Notes: generated by a model from the sequence alone, not told the origin. Positions 49,650-59,925 are shown, counted from the first letter of the stretch. The stretch: 64,000 bases of DNA from Geomonas ferrireducens (GCF_004917065.1 NZ_SSYA01000002.1:1535555-1599554), one strand, 5' to 3'. Made by a program: numbers and translations.

Positions 49650-51445
49650 AGCAGCACCCTGTCGCCGCTTCGGGGAGGCCAAACCTTGATGACGGTGTCG
49701 TTGCTTGCATCCCTGGCAACCATCTGTACGAACGAATTCACCGAAACGTACTGCCCGAGGAATCTCTCCAGAATCGAGGAGAAGAGGTAAACGCCGCTGC
49801 CGACGTACTGCTCCTGGTCAAGAACGACGGTCACTTCGGTCCCACGGCAGAAGCCACCTGCCACCCTTCTGGTGACGGGGCGCGAGTTCACCGAGACGAT
49901 GCCGTTGATCTGCTGCCTGGTGGCTGGCGACGCGGCAAAATCGTACAGCGACAGTAGCTCCCTCAGTGCACCCGCTCCACCGTCAACGAGTGAAAGGTAG
50001 TTCAAAGAGAGGTGGGAGATCAGACGCCGCTGCCGGGCACCATCGAGTGTGGGGCGCAAAGGCATGGTCGGCTTGACGAGGCAAGTGATCGCCGTTAAAG
50101 GCGCGGCAGACTCGGTTTCGAATGCACAGGCGGGAGCGCCGATGGAGAGTTTCGCTGGAAGATCGCGGTTGGAGCAGGTGGCGCGGACCAATACCGTTTC
50201 GTCACTCGGCGCGGTCCCATCGCCAGCAAGGTCGCAAAAGGAAAGGAAGATCTCGGTGCCGCCATCGTGCGGGCGCGAGGCTGGCCGTCGCTGCAACTGC
50301 CACAGACCCGCACCTTCACCAGCTTCACCATCTTCCCCGTTGCAGTCCGGAAAGACCGGGCGGTAGCGCTTCACCTGACCGGGTGCGGTGGACGCGGTGG
50401 AAGTCACCTCGTCCACGGTGAGCACCTCCATCGCCCCCTCCCGTCTCAGGTCCGGGACCACGCGGTAATCACTCTTCCGGTGATCCAGCCTGATCGGCTC
50501 GGCTACCCTTTGGAACGCGTTCACGACAGGGGTCGCGTAGAGGCAGAAAGTCTCCGGTCCAACGGTAAGAGGTTCCGGCACAGCGGTATCGAGGTAGCAC
50601 AGCAGATCCAGGACGCGGCCGAACGCGCTATTTCTCAGTACGGACAGTCCGGTGATTTCGAAGAAGAGGAACTTCTGAGGAAATGCGAAGTATTCAAGGA
50701 GCAGCCGGTAGCCCGGAAAGGAGCGCTCAGGGTACGGGAAAAGCCCCTCGTCCGCGGCAAAGCCCACCGGAAGCAGGCAGCCGGGCGCAAGTTGCAGCGA
50801 GGCGGCGGACGAGGTGTCTGCAGATGCACATTCAACGGCGCAGACGTGGTTCATGAGCAACTGGTACAGCGGGAAGACGACCTGTGGCTGTCCGTTCAGA
50901 TAAAAGCGCAGGGTATCGCCATGGAAGCGGGAAAAGTCGAGGCCGTTGTGAAAGAACAACCTGATCCTCACCATCCGCTGCGCACCCTTGATCAATTTTC
51001 CCGGTACCTCTAGGTGCGCGTCGATCACCTCTATGGGCCAGAGGGTAACGGGATAAACCGTCCTGAACCGGCAGGAAGTCCCGTTAACCGGCCTGGAAAA
51101 GAGCTCCGTCCCCCTTGCGACATGATAACCCGCCTCGGGGACGTTCCTGAAGAGCGGTGCGAAGCGCACAACGGACAGCGACGGGATCGGAGCGGTCAGT
51201 TGCGGGTAGAGAACTTCCAACAGCGACTGGGTGATCTCCGGCAGGCCGTCATCGATCTTGCGCTGAATGCGGGCGCACAAAAAGGCGCACGCCTCGATCA
51301 GGCGTTCTGTGTGCGGGTCCTCGCACTTGCCCGGCTCGAGCAGGAGCCTACCAGCGATTTTGGGATATTTCCTGGCGAAGTCGCTCCCCATATCGCGTAG
51401 GAAGCTCAGTTCTCTTTCGAAGTAGTCGAGGATGTCATCGGGCAT
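49646..51445 (-). CDS. tssF: T6SS baseplate protein TssF
   Basis: 599 residues. ImpG/VasA family; the N-terminus DDILDYFERELSFLRDMGSDFARKYPKIAGRL (shortened: YFERELSFLRDMGSDFA) and DPHTERLIEACAFLCARIQRKIDDGLPEI-type stretch (shortened: DPHTERLIEACAFL) are diagnostic. It forms the wedge with TssG and TssE. Starts six bases after tssE and overlaps tssG. Confidence 0.94.
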   Translation of the reverse strand: MPDDILDYFERELSFLRDMGSDFARKYPKIAGRLLLEPGKCEDPHTERLIEACAFLCARIQRKIDDGLPEITQSLLEVLYPQLTAPIPSLSVVRFAPLFRNVPEAGYHVARGTELFSRPVNGTSCRFRTVYPVTLWPIEVIDAHLEVPGKLIKGAQRMVRIRLFFHNGLDFSRFHGDTLRFYLNGQPQVVFPLYQLLMNHVCAVECASADTSSAASLQLAPGCLLPVGFAADEGLFPYPERSFPGYRLLLEYFAFPQKFLFFEITGLSVLRNSAFGRVLDLLCYLDTAVPEPLTVGPETFCLYATPVVNAFQRVAEPIRLDHRKSDYRVVPDLRREGAMEVLTVDEVTSTASTAPGQVKRYRPVFPDCNGEDGEAGEGAGLWQLQRRPASRPHDGGTEIFLSFCDLAGDGTAPSDETVLVRATCSNRDLPAKLSIGAPACAFETESAAPLTAITCLVKPTMPLRPTLDGARQRRLISHLSLNYLSLVDGGAGALRELLSLYDFAASPATRQQINGIVSVNSRPVTRRVAGGFCRGTEVTVVLDQEQYVGSGVYLFSSILERFLGQYVSVNSFVQMVARDASNDTVIKVWPPRSGDRVLL

Positions 51446-51451
51446 GGCAGG

Positions 51452-51928
51452 TCACGAGAGAATGGTGTAGGAGCCGCTGTTGATATCGAAGTGGGTGTCG
51501 AAAGCCGTCGCAACCGCCACCGTTTCGATGTGCAGCACGGCCTCGATTCGGAAACTCAGGGTGCGTTCCTCCGGCGTCGGAGCAAAGCGGACCGTCACGT
51601 CTTTAAGCCGTGGCTCGAAGGAAGACAGGAGCCTGATGATCTCGAGGCGTATCGCCTGTCGCACCGCCTGCGAACGCGGGTTCTCCAGACTGAAATCGCG
51701 GCTGCCGTAGGTGAGGATTGAGTTGATGACGTGCGGAGCGAGTCCGAGGTTCGAGGTGAGGCCCGTGCATGACCTGGTGTTGAAGAGGTTCTCCAGGTCG
51801 CGCAGTACCGACGAGACCTGCGCATTGATGCCGGTGCGTGAACACTGGACAGGCTCATCCGGGCTTTCCGGCTGTTGGTCCATGAGCCTGTCCAGTAACG
51901 ACTTTGCCGGTTCCGGCTGGTATCGCAT
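51452..51928 (-). CDS. tssE: T6SS baseplate gp25-like protein TssE
   Basis: 158 residues. The gp25/lysozyme-like core reads RDLENLFNTRS...NLGLAPHVINSILTYGSRDF and IIRLLSSFEPRLKDVTV, with the family's 'ENLLNTR' and 'FEPRL' features. Start 51928 has GGGAGGG upstream; the frame extends earlier without a site. Sheath-baseplate connector. Follows hcp by 29 bases. Confidence 0.92.
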   Translation of the reverse strand: MRYQPEPAKSLLDRLMDQQPESPDEPVQCSRTGINAQVSSVLRDLENLFNTRSCTGLTSNLGLAPHVINSILTYGSRDFSLENPRSQAVRQAIRLEIIRLLSSFEPRLKDVTVRFAPTPEERTLSFRIEAVLHIETVAVATAFDTHFDINSGSYTILS

Positions 51929-51957
51929 TGTCCCTCCCGATCTGGATGCCTGTCCCG

Positions 51958-52455
51958 CTACACCTTCTTGTTCGTCTCGAGGTTCCACCCCGCCGCAACC
52001 TGTCCGCCGCCGGAGCCATCGGCGCGCATCTGCTGGGTGTAGGCGATTTCGATCTTGCCGAAGTTGAAGGCGATCTCCTCAACCGGGATGGCCTCACCCG
52101 CGTGGGCGCTGCCGCCGGGGCGGTCCAGGCTGATAATGACGTTGGAGAGCTTGTACTCCATGTATTTCAGCTTATCCCCGCCGGCGCGACAGATCTCCAG
52201 GGTCACGCTCGGAATGTGTTTCCCGTTGGCGCAGGCCTCGAAGAGCTTGGGGCTCGACTTGTCCAGTACCTTCACCACGCTGAAATCGGAAAAGCTCGCC
52301 CGCTCCGCCGACGCGCCTCCTGCGCTGCTTGCGGTGCCGGAAGTGGGCTGGGTGACGGAGAAGTTGTACGAGAGCACCTCGATCCAGTCCCTGTGCTTGT
52401 CGTCGCTGCTCTCCCCAGGGATCCCTTCTATCTTCAGGAAGGCATCAAAGGCCAT
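51958..52455 (-). CDS. hcp: T6SS tube protein Hcp
   Basis: 165 residues. Begins MAFDAFLKIEGIPGESSDDKH, with DWIEVLSYNFSVTQP and the FSVVKVLDKSSPKLFEACANG and EIAFNFGKIEIAYTQQ motifs of the Hcp family. Hexameric rings form the inner tube. GGAGGACGC precedes the ATG. A single hcp is present in the cluster. Confidence 0.96.
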   Translation of the reverse strand: MAFDAFLKIEGIPGESSDDKHRDWIEVLSYNFSVTQPTSGTASSAGGASAERASFSDFSVVKVLDKSSPKLFEACANGKHIPSVTLEICRAGGDKLKYMEYKLSNVIISLDRPGGSAHAGEAIPVEEIAFNFGKIEIAYTQQMRADGSGGGQVAAGWNLETNKKV

Positions 52456-52483
52456 TTTGCGTCCTCCTTTGCGCGTTCACCCT

Positions 52484-53962
52484 TCAGCCGTTTTGGGGCG
52501 AAGGGAGGTTGGCGACGAGCCTCAGCGAGATGGTGAGCTCGTCGAGCTGGTAATGGGGTTTCAGGAAGGCGACGGCGCGGTAGCATCCCGGCCGCCCCGG
52601 CTGGTCGTACACCTCCACACGTGCCTCCCGAAGCGGAAAGCGCGCCTTCATCTCCTGCCCGGCATCGTCGTCGAGAAGCACGTACCGGGAAATCCAACGG
52701 TTCAGGTAATCCTCGACGTTCTTCCTGGTCTCGAAGCTCCCCACCTTGTCGCGCATCATCGCCTTCAGGTAGTGGGCAAAGCGCGACACCGCGAGGATGT
52801 ACGGCAACTGTCCGGAGAGTCTGGCGTTAGCATTGGCGAGGTCGGTGTCGTAGAGTTTCGGTTTGTGCGCGCTCTGCACGCTGAAGAAGGCGGCCGTGTC
52901 GGTTCCCTTGCAGTGCACGAGCGGAACGAACCCCAGATCGGCAAGCTCCTTTTCGCGCCGGTCCGTGATGGAGGTCTCGGTCGGACACTTCGCGGCCAGC
53001 TCACCCTCGCCGGTGTCGAAGGTGTGGATGGGAAGGTCGGCAACCGCCCCGCCCCCCTCGACACCGCGTATGGCGGCGGTCCAGCCGTAGCGGGAAAAGG
53101 CGTCGGTGACGCGCCCGGCGAGGCAGTAGGCAGCGTTACCCCAGAGATAGCTGCCGTGATCGGCCGTCTCCTCCTCGAACTGGAACGATTCCGCCGCGTC
53201 GCTTTCCGGCGTGTAGGGAAGCCGCATCAGCACGTGCGGCAGACAAAGCGCCACGTACTTCGCGTCCTCGGACATCCGGAAGGAGCGCCACCTGGTGTAC
53301 TCGGCCCCCTGGAAGATCTTCGCCAGATCGCGCGGGGCGTCCATATCCGTAAAGCTGTCCAGCCCGAACATGGTGGAAGAGGCGGAAGTGAGAAGCGGTG
53401 CGTGTGCCGCTGCCGCCACCTCGGACATGCGCGTCAGAAGGGTCAGATCCTGGGGCGTGTTGCCGAACTCGTAGTCTCCCACGAGGCAGCCGTAGGATGA
53501 GCCGCCGAAGCTGCCGAATTCCTCCTCGTACACCTTTTTGAAAAGGGTCGACTGGTCGAACTCCGCTGCCTTCTCCATGTCGCCGGCGAGTTACCGCTTG
53601 GAAACGTTCAGGACGCGAACCTTAAGGTTGCTCCCCGTCTCGCTCCGACTCACGAGGGACCAGAGCCCGCGCCACGAAGCCTCCAGCTTCTGGAATTCCT
53701 GATGGTGCATGATCTCGTTCACCTGGTCGCTGATCAATTGGTCGATCTGGGCGATCCTCGCGTGAATCATCCGGGAGGTGTCCCCGGTGACCGTGATCTC
53801 TCCATCGACCACCTGCCGCACCAGCTCGGTCAGCATCTCGTGCGCGTATTCCTTCTGCTCTTCGCAACGCGCAAGACGCCCTTCGCTCACGATCAGGTCG
53901 AACAACGGGCCGCCTGGCCGCGGCACGGCGCACTGCACCACTTCTCTCTCTTGTTCTTCCAT
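52484..53962 (-). pseudogene. tssC: T6SS sheath large subunit TssC, interrupted by an in-frame TAA
   Basis: A 493-codon TssC/VipB reading frame with one stop inside. Codons 1-123 (53962-53594) end LKVRVLNVSKR, then TAA at 53593-53591. The frame continues unchanged: [26 protein letters not shown]. Intact homologues read 'LNVSK-K/R-x-L...[23 protein letters not shown]' without a break, so the stop is a nonsense change at one codon (for example GAA to TAA). The second part has an ATG at 53578 but only a poor ribosome-binding site. Full sheath assembly is therefore unlikely unless the stop is suppressed, reversed or is a sequencing error. TAA cannot encode Sec. Confidence 0.88.
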
Positions 53963-53976
53963 GCCATCCTCCTTTG

Positions 53977-54504
53977 TCAGGCACCCTCCCCGTTCCCGAG
54001 TTCGCCCTCACCGGGGCGGTGACAGATCGCCTTCAGGGCATCGCCGCTCTCCAGCAGCTCCCGCAGCAGTTCCTCCAGGCGGTCGTTGCCGTCCAGCCGG
54101 TTCAACAGGTCCGCGAGCCTGCGCCTTGCCTCAACCAGCTTCCGCAGCGGCTCGACCTGCTGCGCCACGCGTTCCGGACGGAAGTCTTCGAGGGCTCCAA
54201 AGCGAAGCTGGACGCCGAACTCAGAACCGTCGCCGCAGAGCGTGTTGGCGACCCGGAAGGCGAGCCTCGGCTTCATCCCTTCCATCACGTGGTTGAAATT
54301 GTCCCTGTCGAGTTCCACGAACCTCCTCTCCTTCAGCCTCGGAAGGGGCGCGAGCGGCGCTCCCGACAGGTCGGCGAGAACTCCCACCACGAACGGGATT
54401 TCCTTCACCTCGACCCCGTCTCCCAGCTCTACGTCGTAGGTGATGCGGACCCGCGGTGCCCTCACACGCTCCAGCTTGTGCTGCAGACTTTCCGAAGTGA
54501 CCAT
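53977..54504 (-). CDS. tssB: T6SS sheath small subunit TssB
   Basis: 175 residues. ImpB/VipA family: APRVRITYDVELGDGVEVKEIPFVVGVLADLSG (core: VRITYDVE, PFVVGVLADLSG), KERRFVELDRDNFNHVM and LRFGALEDFRPERVAQQV. Start 54504 has GGGAGG directly upstream; the frame open to 54768 runs antisense-like into tssA. Partners with TssC; lies 15 bases before it. Confidence 0.95.
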   Translation of the reverse strand: MVTSESLQHKLERVRAPRVRITYDVELGDGVEVKEIPFVVGVLADLSGAPLAPLPRLKERRFVELDRDNFNHVMEGMKPRLAFRVANTLCGDGSEFGVQLRFGALEDFRPERVAQQVEPLRKLVEARRRLADLLNRLDGNDRLEELLRELLESGDALKAICHRPGEGELGNGEGA

Positions 54505-54527
54505 GGTTCCTCCCTTTTCCTTTTCGA

Positions 54528-55829
54528 TCAGATGCGGTACTGCATTGCCTTCGTCACGTCGAACGAGCAGATACGTCGCAAAAGCAGTTGTGCGAGGTCC
54601 AGATCGCTCTCCCGCGGTCCTCCGGCCAGGAGACAGCGGTAGTAGGTTTCCAGCACCTCGGCGATCCAAAGCGGCGACTCCCAGCGCTCCAGGTGCAGCT
54701 CTTCGATGATGCCGTGCAACTCCTCGACGATCGGCCGCGCGAGGTCCGGGCGTCCGGCTTCCAGGCAAAGCCGCCCAATCATGAGCCGCACGCGGTTTCT
54801 GTCGCGTACCGAACCGGCTGCGTTGCCCGCGTACAAGAGCATGGCGAGCGCTTCCTGAAAGCGTCCCGCCGCCAGCATGACTAGAGCCTCTTCCCAGAGC
54901 GCATCGGCGGCGGGCGCGGCAGTTACAACCTCGGATACGGCGGCTACCGGCGCATGGGCGGTGCCTCCGGCGGGGTTCTGTTCACGGTGCACTGCCGACT
55001 CGAGCACCGGGGCGACCGGGTCCGCATGAGCGGCGGGAGCTCCACCGTAAACCCGGTCGAGGAGTGCGCTGCAGGCGTCGATCACCCCGATCAGATCGGA
55101 CAGGCTGGGCGCAGCGCCGCCGAACTTCTCTTCAAGAAGGAGCACGAGTTGCTCGAGGCTCTCGCGGCAGCCGGAGAGCTGTGCGCGGGTCTCCCTGGCA
55201 AAGCGCCCCTTCGACTGCTCGGCGGCGGCGTCGAACGCCTCGGCACTCACAGCATCCTCGGCGAGGAGCGCCTCCCGCCTGTTCTTTTTCTCCTCGTCGA
55301 TCTCGCCGTAACGGTTCTTCGTCTCCGCCTCGCTGCCGACCTGGCGGGACTGCTGCCACTTGAGCCATGAGTATCCGTGCGTGACCTCGGGGTCGGTGAG
55401 AGGTATGTGCCTTACGTGCAGCGCGACCTTTTCGTTCAGGAACTGAAACGGGGCTGCACGGTACTCCAGGTCGCCGCCTTCGGGCTGGGGGTAGATTCCT
55501 TCCCAGAAGCGCTCCACGAGCCCCACAACCAGCCGCACCCCCTGTTCAAGGCCGCGGAAGCCGTGCAGCACGGTGAGGGCCTCGGCAAGCCAGACGGCAA
55601 TTTGCAGGTCCTTGCTCCGCGTGCTGAGCGCCGATACGGTGAGGGAAACCGCCTTCTCCCAGTTCGCCGTCTTCACCGAATGCCGCCAGTCCCCCATGGA
55701 GATGTCATCCTCGCAGCGCCTCGCCTCCATGATCTCCTCGTAGCAGGTCGTGTAGCGCAGGTCTGTTCCTGCCGGGTCCGTCCCGGATATGGGCAATAGC
55801 AGCTCGTCGATGACTATTCCTTGCGTCAT
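54528..55829 (-). CDS. tssA: T6SS protein TssA (ImpA family)
   Basis: 433 residues. The N-terminal ImpA domain is clear (LLLPISGTDPAGTDLRY, DWRHSVKTANWEKAVSL, SKDLQIAVWLAEALTVLHG and ERFWEGIYPQPE). The middle is Ala/Pro-rich and the C-terminal domain helical (ALVMLAAGRFQEALAMLLYAG). TssA caps or primes the growing tube and sheath. Sits between tssM and tssB. Confidence 0.92.
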   Translation of the reverse strand: MTQGIVIDELLLPISGTDPAGTDLRYTTCYEEIMEARRCEDDISMGDWRHSVKTANWEKAVSLTVSALSTRSKDLQIAVWLAEALTVLHGFRGLEQGVRLVVGLVERFWEGIYPQPEGGDLEYRAAPFQFLNEKVALHVRHIPLTDPEVTHGYSWLKWQQSRQVGSEAETKNRYGEIDEEKKNRREALLAEDAVSAEAFDAAAEQSKGRFARETRAQLSGCRESLEQLVLLLEEKFGGAAPSLSDLIGVIDACSALLDRVYGGAPAAHADPVAPVLESAVHREQNPAGGTAHAPVAAVSEVVTAAPAADALWEEALVMLAAGRFQEALAMLLYAGNAAGSVRDRNRVRLMIGRLCLEAGRPDLARPIVEELHGIIEELHLERWESPLWIAEVLETYYRCLLAGGPRESDLDLAQLLLRRICSFDVTKAMQYRI

Positions 55830-55839
55830 GGTGCCTCCC

Positions 55840-58800
55840 CTAATCCCAGCATTCCGCGATCCTTGCCGGAACTCTGGCCGGCAGCGAGTCCTCCTTAGGC
55901 GATGCGATGCCGTCGGCCCCGAATAAACGGTAGTTCACGCGGATGAACCGTATCCCCATCCGTTCCAGTGCCGCCTTATCGTGCGGGAAATCGCGTGGAC
56001 GGAAGGTGTGCCTGCCCCCGGGGAAGTCCCGAAGAAACGCTGCGAAACCATCGCTTCCCGGATACCTCCTGGTGAGAACGGTGTCTCCCACCTCGATCTG
56101 GAAAACAACCTCGCCGCAGGCTTCCGGGGTCCAGATGAAGGGCTTGCTCACGGGGTAATTCATGTTGGAAATGACCTGGGAGCCGGTGGCGCAGTTAAGC
56201 TCCAGCCTGGTTCCCTGCGGTTTTATGCGTGCTTCGGGATTCGCATCGGTGGGGAGCCCCTTGATGGTGACCTGGTAGACCGCTTTCGGCGGGGGGGCGA
56301 TGGAGGCGAGCCTGACCTTCCCTCCTCTCGCCAGGAAGGAATAGAACTCGGGCCGAAACGGGATCGACCCGCCGAGGGCCGACTTCGGATAGTAGCCGCG
56401 CGCCGGGCTCCAGCCGATGAAGGGGTTGGCGTAATCGCCCACATACTTCCACACCGGCCCGTCCTTTCCGAGCAGGTACTGCAGGGTCTGTGCGCCCGCG
56501 CTCCCCTGCACTTCCTTCAACACCGTCTGCTCCCACTGCGACTGCAGCACGCAGGCGGTCTCCATCCTTATGTAAGTGCCGTAGAAGGTGATCGGGCCGA
56601 AAAGAAGCCGGTAGAAGGTGTCGTCGTCGCCTCCCTGAATCAGCAGCCTGTTTAATTTCTGCGCCGCGTCCGCTGCCTGAAATAATGGTGATTTTCCCGC
56701 ATCCGAAGCGTCGGTGAAGGCCTGCAGCGCCATCTTGTGGGCGAGCGCCCGTGATTTTGCCACCGGTGCGACCTGTGCCACCGCGTTCAGATACTCCTTC
56801 GCGAGGTTCACCCCTTCGTTATTGCCGGAGAAGCCACTGATCTTGTCCCCGGAGCGGCCCATGGCGCCGGCCACCCGGCTCACCTGCCCGGTGAAGGAGG
56901 CGACCCCGGCAGGGCCTGCCGAACGAAGTGCCTGGAATCGGTACAGCTCTGTGACCCATGACGGCAGCGCCTCGTTGCCGAGCGGCTCGATTTCGTTCAG
57001 CACCCTGCGCATGAAACTGAAATACGGTCCCTGCTCCCCCGCCATGACCGCCGCGGTGTTCTGCCACTCGCCCGGGGCGAGCAGGCGCTGTTCACCCAAA
57101 GGAAGTGAAACGGCGAAGTCCTGCCAGGCCTGGAAGGAAGCCTGGCGGTGACGGTGAAGGAAATCGGTACGCATCGCGTCGAGCGCCCCGGCATCCGGAT
57201 ACGCGGTGCAGATCTCGTCCAGGAGGCGGCGGAGCGTTTCACTCCCGCGACGGGTGAAGACAGGCATGATGCCCGGCTCCCCTGCCGCCGTCCGCGATCC
57301 GTGCCAGAACTCCTTGAGCGAAAGCGCCGCCCCCGCCTCCTCCCGGTTCACGTAGTCCAAGAGCCAGGAGAAGTCGTTGTTCCTCGCGATAGCCGCCTGC
57401 TTCAACAGCTGCTGCAGCCACTGCCGTTCATGGGTAATGCCGCCCTGGTCGGTGCGCCACGCGACGTAGGCGAGGTAGAGCTTCTCGGCATCCGGTGGCG
57501 CAAAGCGCTGCGGCCATGCCAGGGGCGGGCGCTGCGACGCAACATCCGCAGTTTCGTCCTCCTCGCTCTCCAGACGCTCCTTCAGAAGGTTGCAACGTCG
57601 GCATAGGTGGATGATGCAGGTCCCGACGACCTCATCCGGGGTATTTGGTGAGAGGCTCGCGACGGCGGCGACCAGCCCCGCATCGGCGCCGTTCAGGATG
57701 TGATCGCGGAAGCTGCGGCAATAAAGGCTTTTGAGGGTTTGTTCCGCGTCGAGGCTGCGGGTGAGACCGAAGCGGGGTACCCACCACCCACGGTTCTCCT
57801 GCTCCACCTCGACGATGGCGCGGCGCATTCTCTCCAGGACGGCGCTGTCCGCAGCAGGTTCGCCCCGTAATTGTGGCGCGGTGACGGCAAGGGGCGCGGC
57901 GTTTCGCAGTACGGTCAGGTTTTTCATGAAGGAGCCGGTCAGCAGCAGACAGAGGGAAACGCCGAAAACGAGGCAGCAGGCAAGAACCAGGTTGTCCGAG
58001 GTATGGCGCCACTTCGCGCTCCGCGCACTAGGCGCCCAAAGGCCACGGTCCCGCGGGAGCACCTTTTCGAAAAAGTCGTGCAGGAAGAGGCCTCGCCTCC
58101 CCCCCGAGTCCCCACCCTGCGCATCGCTTGCCGCAGATGGTAAGGCACCGTCTGCGCCATGCCGCGCGCTGCACAAGTAGATGCCACGCAAGCGGGGGGT
58201 CTCCTGGTAGTGGTTGCTCGCGAAGGCAGCGCGCATGAAGATGTCGAGCCCGGAACGGAGACCGCGCAGCCGGTCCGGGAACAGGAGCCGTCGCCCGTTC
58301 CAGCCAGACGCGTTGCCGCCCTGCAAAAGCAGCAGGCGCAACGTACGCAGGCGTTCATCCAGCGCTACGAGAAGCCGGTCTACGAAGGCGGAAGGTTCTT
58401 CTCCCGGATCGAGCTTCGCAAGACCCATCGGCTGGAACAGGCTCGCTTCAGGGAGCTTTCCGCAGAACTCGCTCATGCCGTCGATGAGGTCGCATCTGGT
58501 GATGAGGAGGTAGACGGGGAAGGTGATGCCAAGCAGACGGATCATCTCGTCGAGGCGGCAACGCAGCTCGCGCCCCTGGTCCTCCAGGTCCTCGGAGGCT
58601 CCTGCCGCAAGCTTGTCAGCCGCCACGGTCATGATGACGCCGTTCACCGCCTCGGCATGACGATACTTTTTCAAGAGGGCTAGAAATGCCAGCCACTCAT
58701 CGCGATCCGTGGTATCGAGCGGCACCGCGTAGCGTCCCGCCGTGTCGACGACGATCCCCTGGTCGTAGAAATGCCACGTGCAGTTCGCCGTCGCGGTGCC

Positions 58801-59247
58801 ATCTCCCTGGGCTTCCGAGAAAGGAGAGAAGAGGTGCGCGCCACGCACGGCGCTCGTCTTTCCGGAACCGCTCTCGCCGAGGACGAGGTACCAGGGGAGA
58901 ACGTGCAGCGGGTCACCCTCCTGTTTGAGGTTCGACCGTTTCAGTACGCCAATGGCGCTCCGCCAGCTCTGCTGGAGGTCCCAGAGGCGGTCCCTATCCG
59001 CCGGGGTCAGTTCGCCCGGCAGGGAGGGTGCCCGCTCCTTTGGGGTCTCTTCCGATCTCTTTTGCAGCACCCTCCTCACCATTTCGAGCATCCCCCACAG
59101 GAAGAGTGCGATGAACGGCATGAGGATGCCGATGCGCCATGGCCAGGTGAGGACCGGGAACATCACGAGAACGATCACCGTCATCGGAAGCAGCGCCGCG
59201 ATGAAAAGCACGTACTTGCAGCAGTTGAGCAAGGTGTACATCTTCAC
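55840..59247 (-). CDS. tssM: T6SS inner-membrane protein TssM (IcmF)
   Basis: 1135 residues, typical. Two N-terminal helices (about 12-32 and 38-54). Cytoplasmic NTPase-like domain with Walker A GESGSGKTS (124-132). Third membrane helix about 440 (LVLACCLVFGVSLCLLLTGSF), then the large periplasmic domain ending with the beta-rich ImcF-related/DUF1215 region. Forms the membrane complex with TssL and TssJ. Ten bases before tssA, sixteen after tssL. Confidence 0.95.
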   Translation of the reverse strand: MKMYTLLNCCKYVLFIAALLPMTVIVLVMFPVLTWPWRIGILMPFIALFLWGMLEMVRRVLQKRSEETPKERAPSLPGELTPADRDRLWDLQQSWRSAIGVLKRSNLKQEGDPLHVLPWYLVLGESGSGKTSAVRGAHLFSPFSEAQGDGTATANCTWHFYDQGIVVDTAGRYAVPLDTTDRDEWLAFLALLKKYRHAEAVNGVIMTVAADKLAAGASEDLEDQGRELRCRLDEMIRLLGITFPVYLLITRCDLIDGMSEFCGKLPEASLFQPMGLAKLDPGEEPSAFVDRLLVALDERLRTLRLLLLQGGNASGWNGRRLLFPDRLRGLRSGLDIFMRAAFASNHYQETPRLRGIYLCSARHGADGALPSAASDAQGGDSGGRRGLFLHDFFEKVLPRDRGLWAPSARSAKWRHTSDNLVLACCLVFGVSLCLLLTGSFMKNLTVLRNAAPLAVTAPQLRGEPAADSAVLERMRRAIVEVEQENRGWWVPRFGLTRSLDAEQTLKSLYCRSFRDHILNGADAGLVAAVASLSPNTPDEVVGTCIIHLCRRCNLLKERLESEEDETADVASQRPPLAWPQRFAPPDAEKLYLAYVAWRTDQGGITHERQWLQQLLKQAAIARNNDFSWLLDYVNREEAGAALSLKEFWHGSRTAAGEPGIMPVFTRRGSETLRRLLDEICTAYPDAGALDAMRTDFLHRHRQASFQAWQDFAVSLPLGEQRLLAPGEWQNTAAVMAGEQGPYFSFMRRVLNEIEPLGNEALPSWVTELYRFQALRSAGPAGVASFTGQVSRVAGAMGRSGDKISGFSGNNEGVNLAKEYLNAVAQVAPVAKSRALAHKMALQAFTDASDAGKSPLFQAADAAQKLNRLLIQGGDDDTFYRLLFGPITFYGTYIRMETACVLQSQWEQTVLKEVQGSAGAQTLQYLLGKDGPVWKYVGDYANPFIGWSPARGYYPKSALGGSIPFRPEFYSFLARGGKVRLASIAPPPKAVYQVTIKGLPTDANPEARIKPQGTRLELNCATGSQVISNMNYPVSKPFIWTPEACGEVVFQIEVGDTVLTRRYPGSDGFAAFLRDFPGGRHTFRPRDFPHDKAALERMGIRFIRVNYRLFGADGIASPKEDSLPARVPARIAECWD

Positions 59248-59262
59248 GATGCACCTCCCAGG

Positions 59263-59925
59263 CTAGGGGTCCGGAAGGACCAGCCCGCTTAGCACGTAGC
59301 GATAGACGAGGTACAAAACGACAAACAGGATGAACGGGGATGTGATCAGCATCGCGGGGAGCGGTCGCAGCGGGAACCATGTCACCTTTTCCGCCGCACG
59401 AGGCTGGCAGTCGGGCACGAGGGCGCCGGGGAATAACTCCATCCCGTCGATATCGGGAACTCCCTGCGGGGCGTCGAAGAGAAGCTTCCGTTGCGCGCTT
59501 CTGACCTGCTCCAGTTGAAGCTCTCCTTCCGGGCCGAGGTAGCGCCCCCTGAAACCGAGGGCGAGGCAAAGGCAGAAGACCTCGCGCGCCTGCTGTTTCT
59601 GCCCAAGCGCCTGCAACCGCTCGAAGGCCTCCACACCTGCGTCGGTGGTCTGGTAGAAGTGACGCTGCAACTGCTCATGCTGCCAATGGTGCGTGTCGCA
59701 CCACTGCGAACCGAGCAGGGTCTCGTCCACCCAGGCGCACACGATGAAGCGGGCCGCGTCGTACTGTTCCGGGTCGAGGGCGCCTGCCCTGCTCATCGTC
59801 TCCGACTGCGCCAGGAGCTGTCGGATCTCACCTTTCACCTGTTCATACGGGGGGCACGCAGGCAATGCGTCGCGGAAATCGACGATCCGGGCAATAAGAG
59901 GCATGAAGCAGTCGATCACTCTCAT
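59263..59925 (-). CDS. tssL: T6SS inner-membrane protein TssL (DotU)
   Basis: 220 residues. DotU fold: cytoplasmic helical hook (YDAARFIVCAWVDETLLGSQW, and VFCLCLALGFRGRYLG, both diagnostic) with one C-terminal membrane helix (LITSPFILFVVLYLVYRYVL). There is no peptidoglycan-binding extension. ATG 59925 overlaps the tssK stop as ATGA. Pairs with TssM. Confidence 0.95.
   Translation of the reverse strand: MRVIDCFMPLIARIVDFRDALPACPPYEQVKGEIRQLLAQSETMSRAGALDPEQYDAARFIVCAWVDETLLGSQWCDTHHWQHEQLQRHFYQTTDAGVEAFERLQALGQKQQAREVFCLCLALGFRGRYLGPEGELQLEQVRSAQRKLLFDAPQGVPDIDGMELFPGALVPDCQPRAAEKVTWFPLRPLPAMLITSPFILFVVLYLVYRYVLSGLVLPDP

Noticed and set aside
53591..53962. Two separate genes instead of one broken tssC
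   Set aside because: The parts are in one frame, together have the exact family length, and the second lacks a convincing ribosome-binding site.
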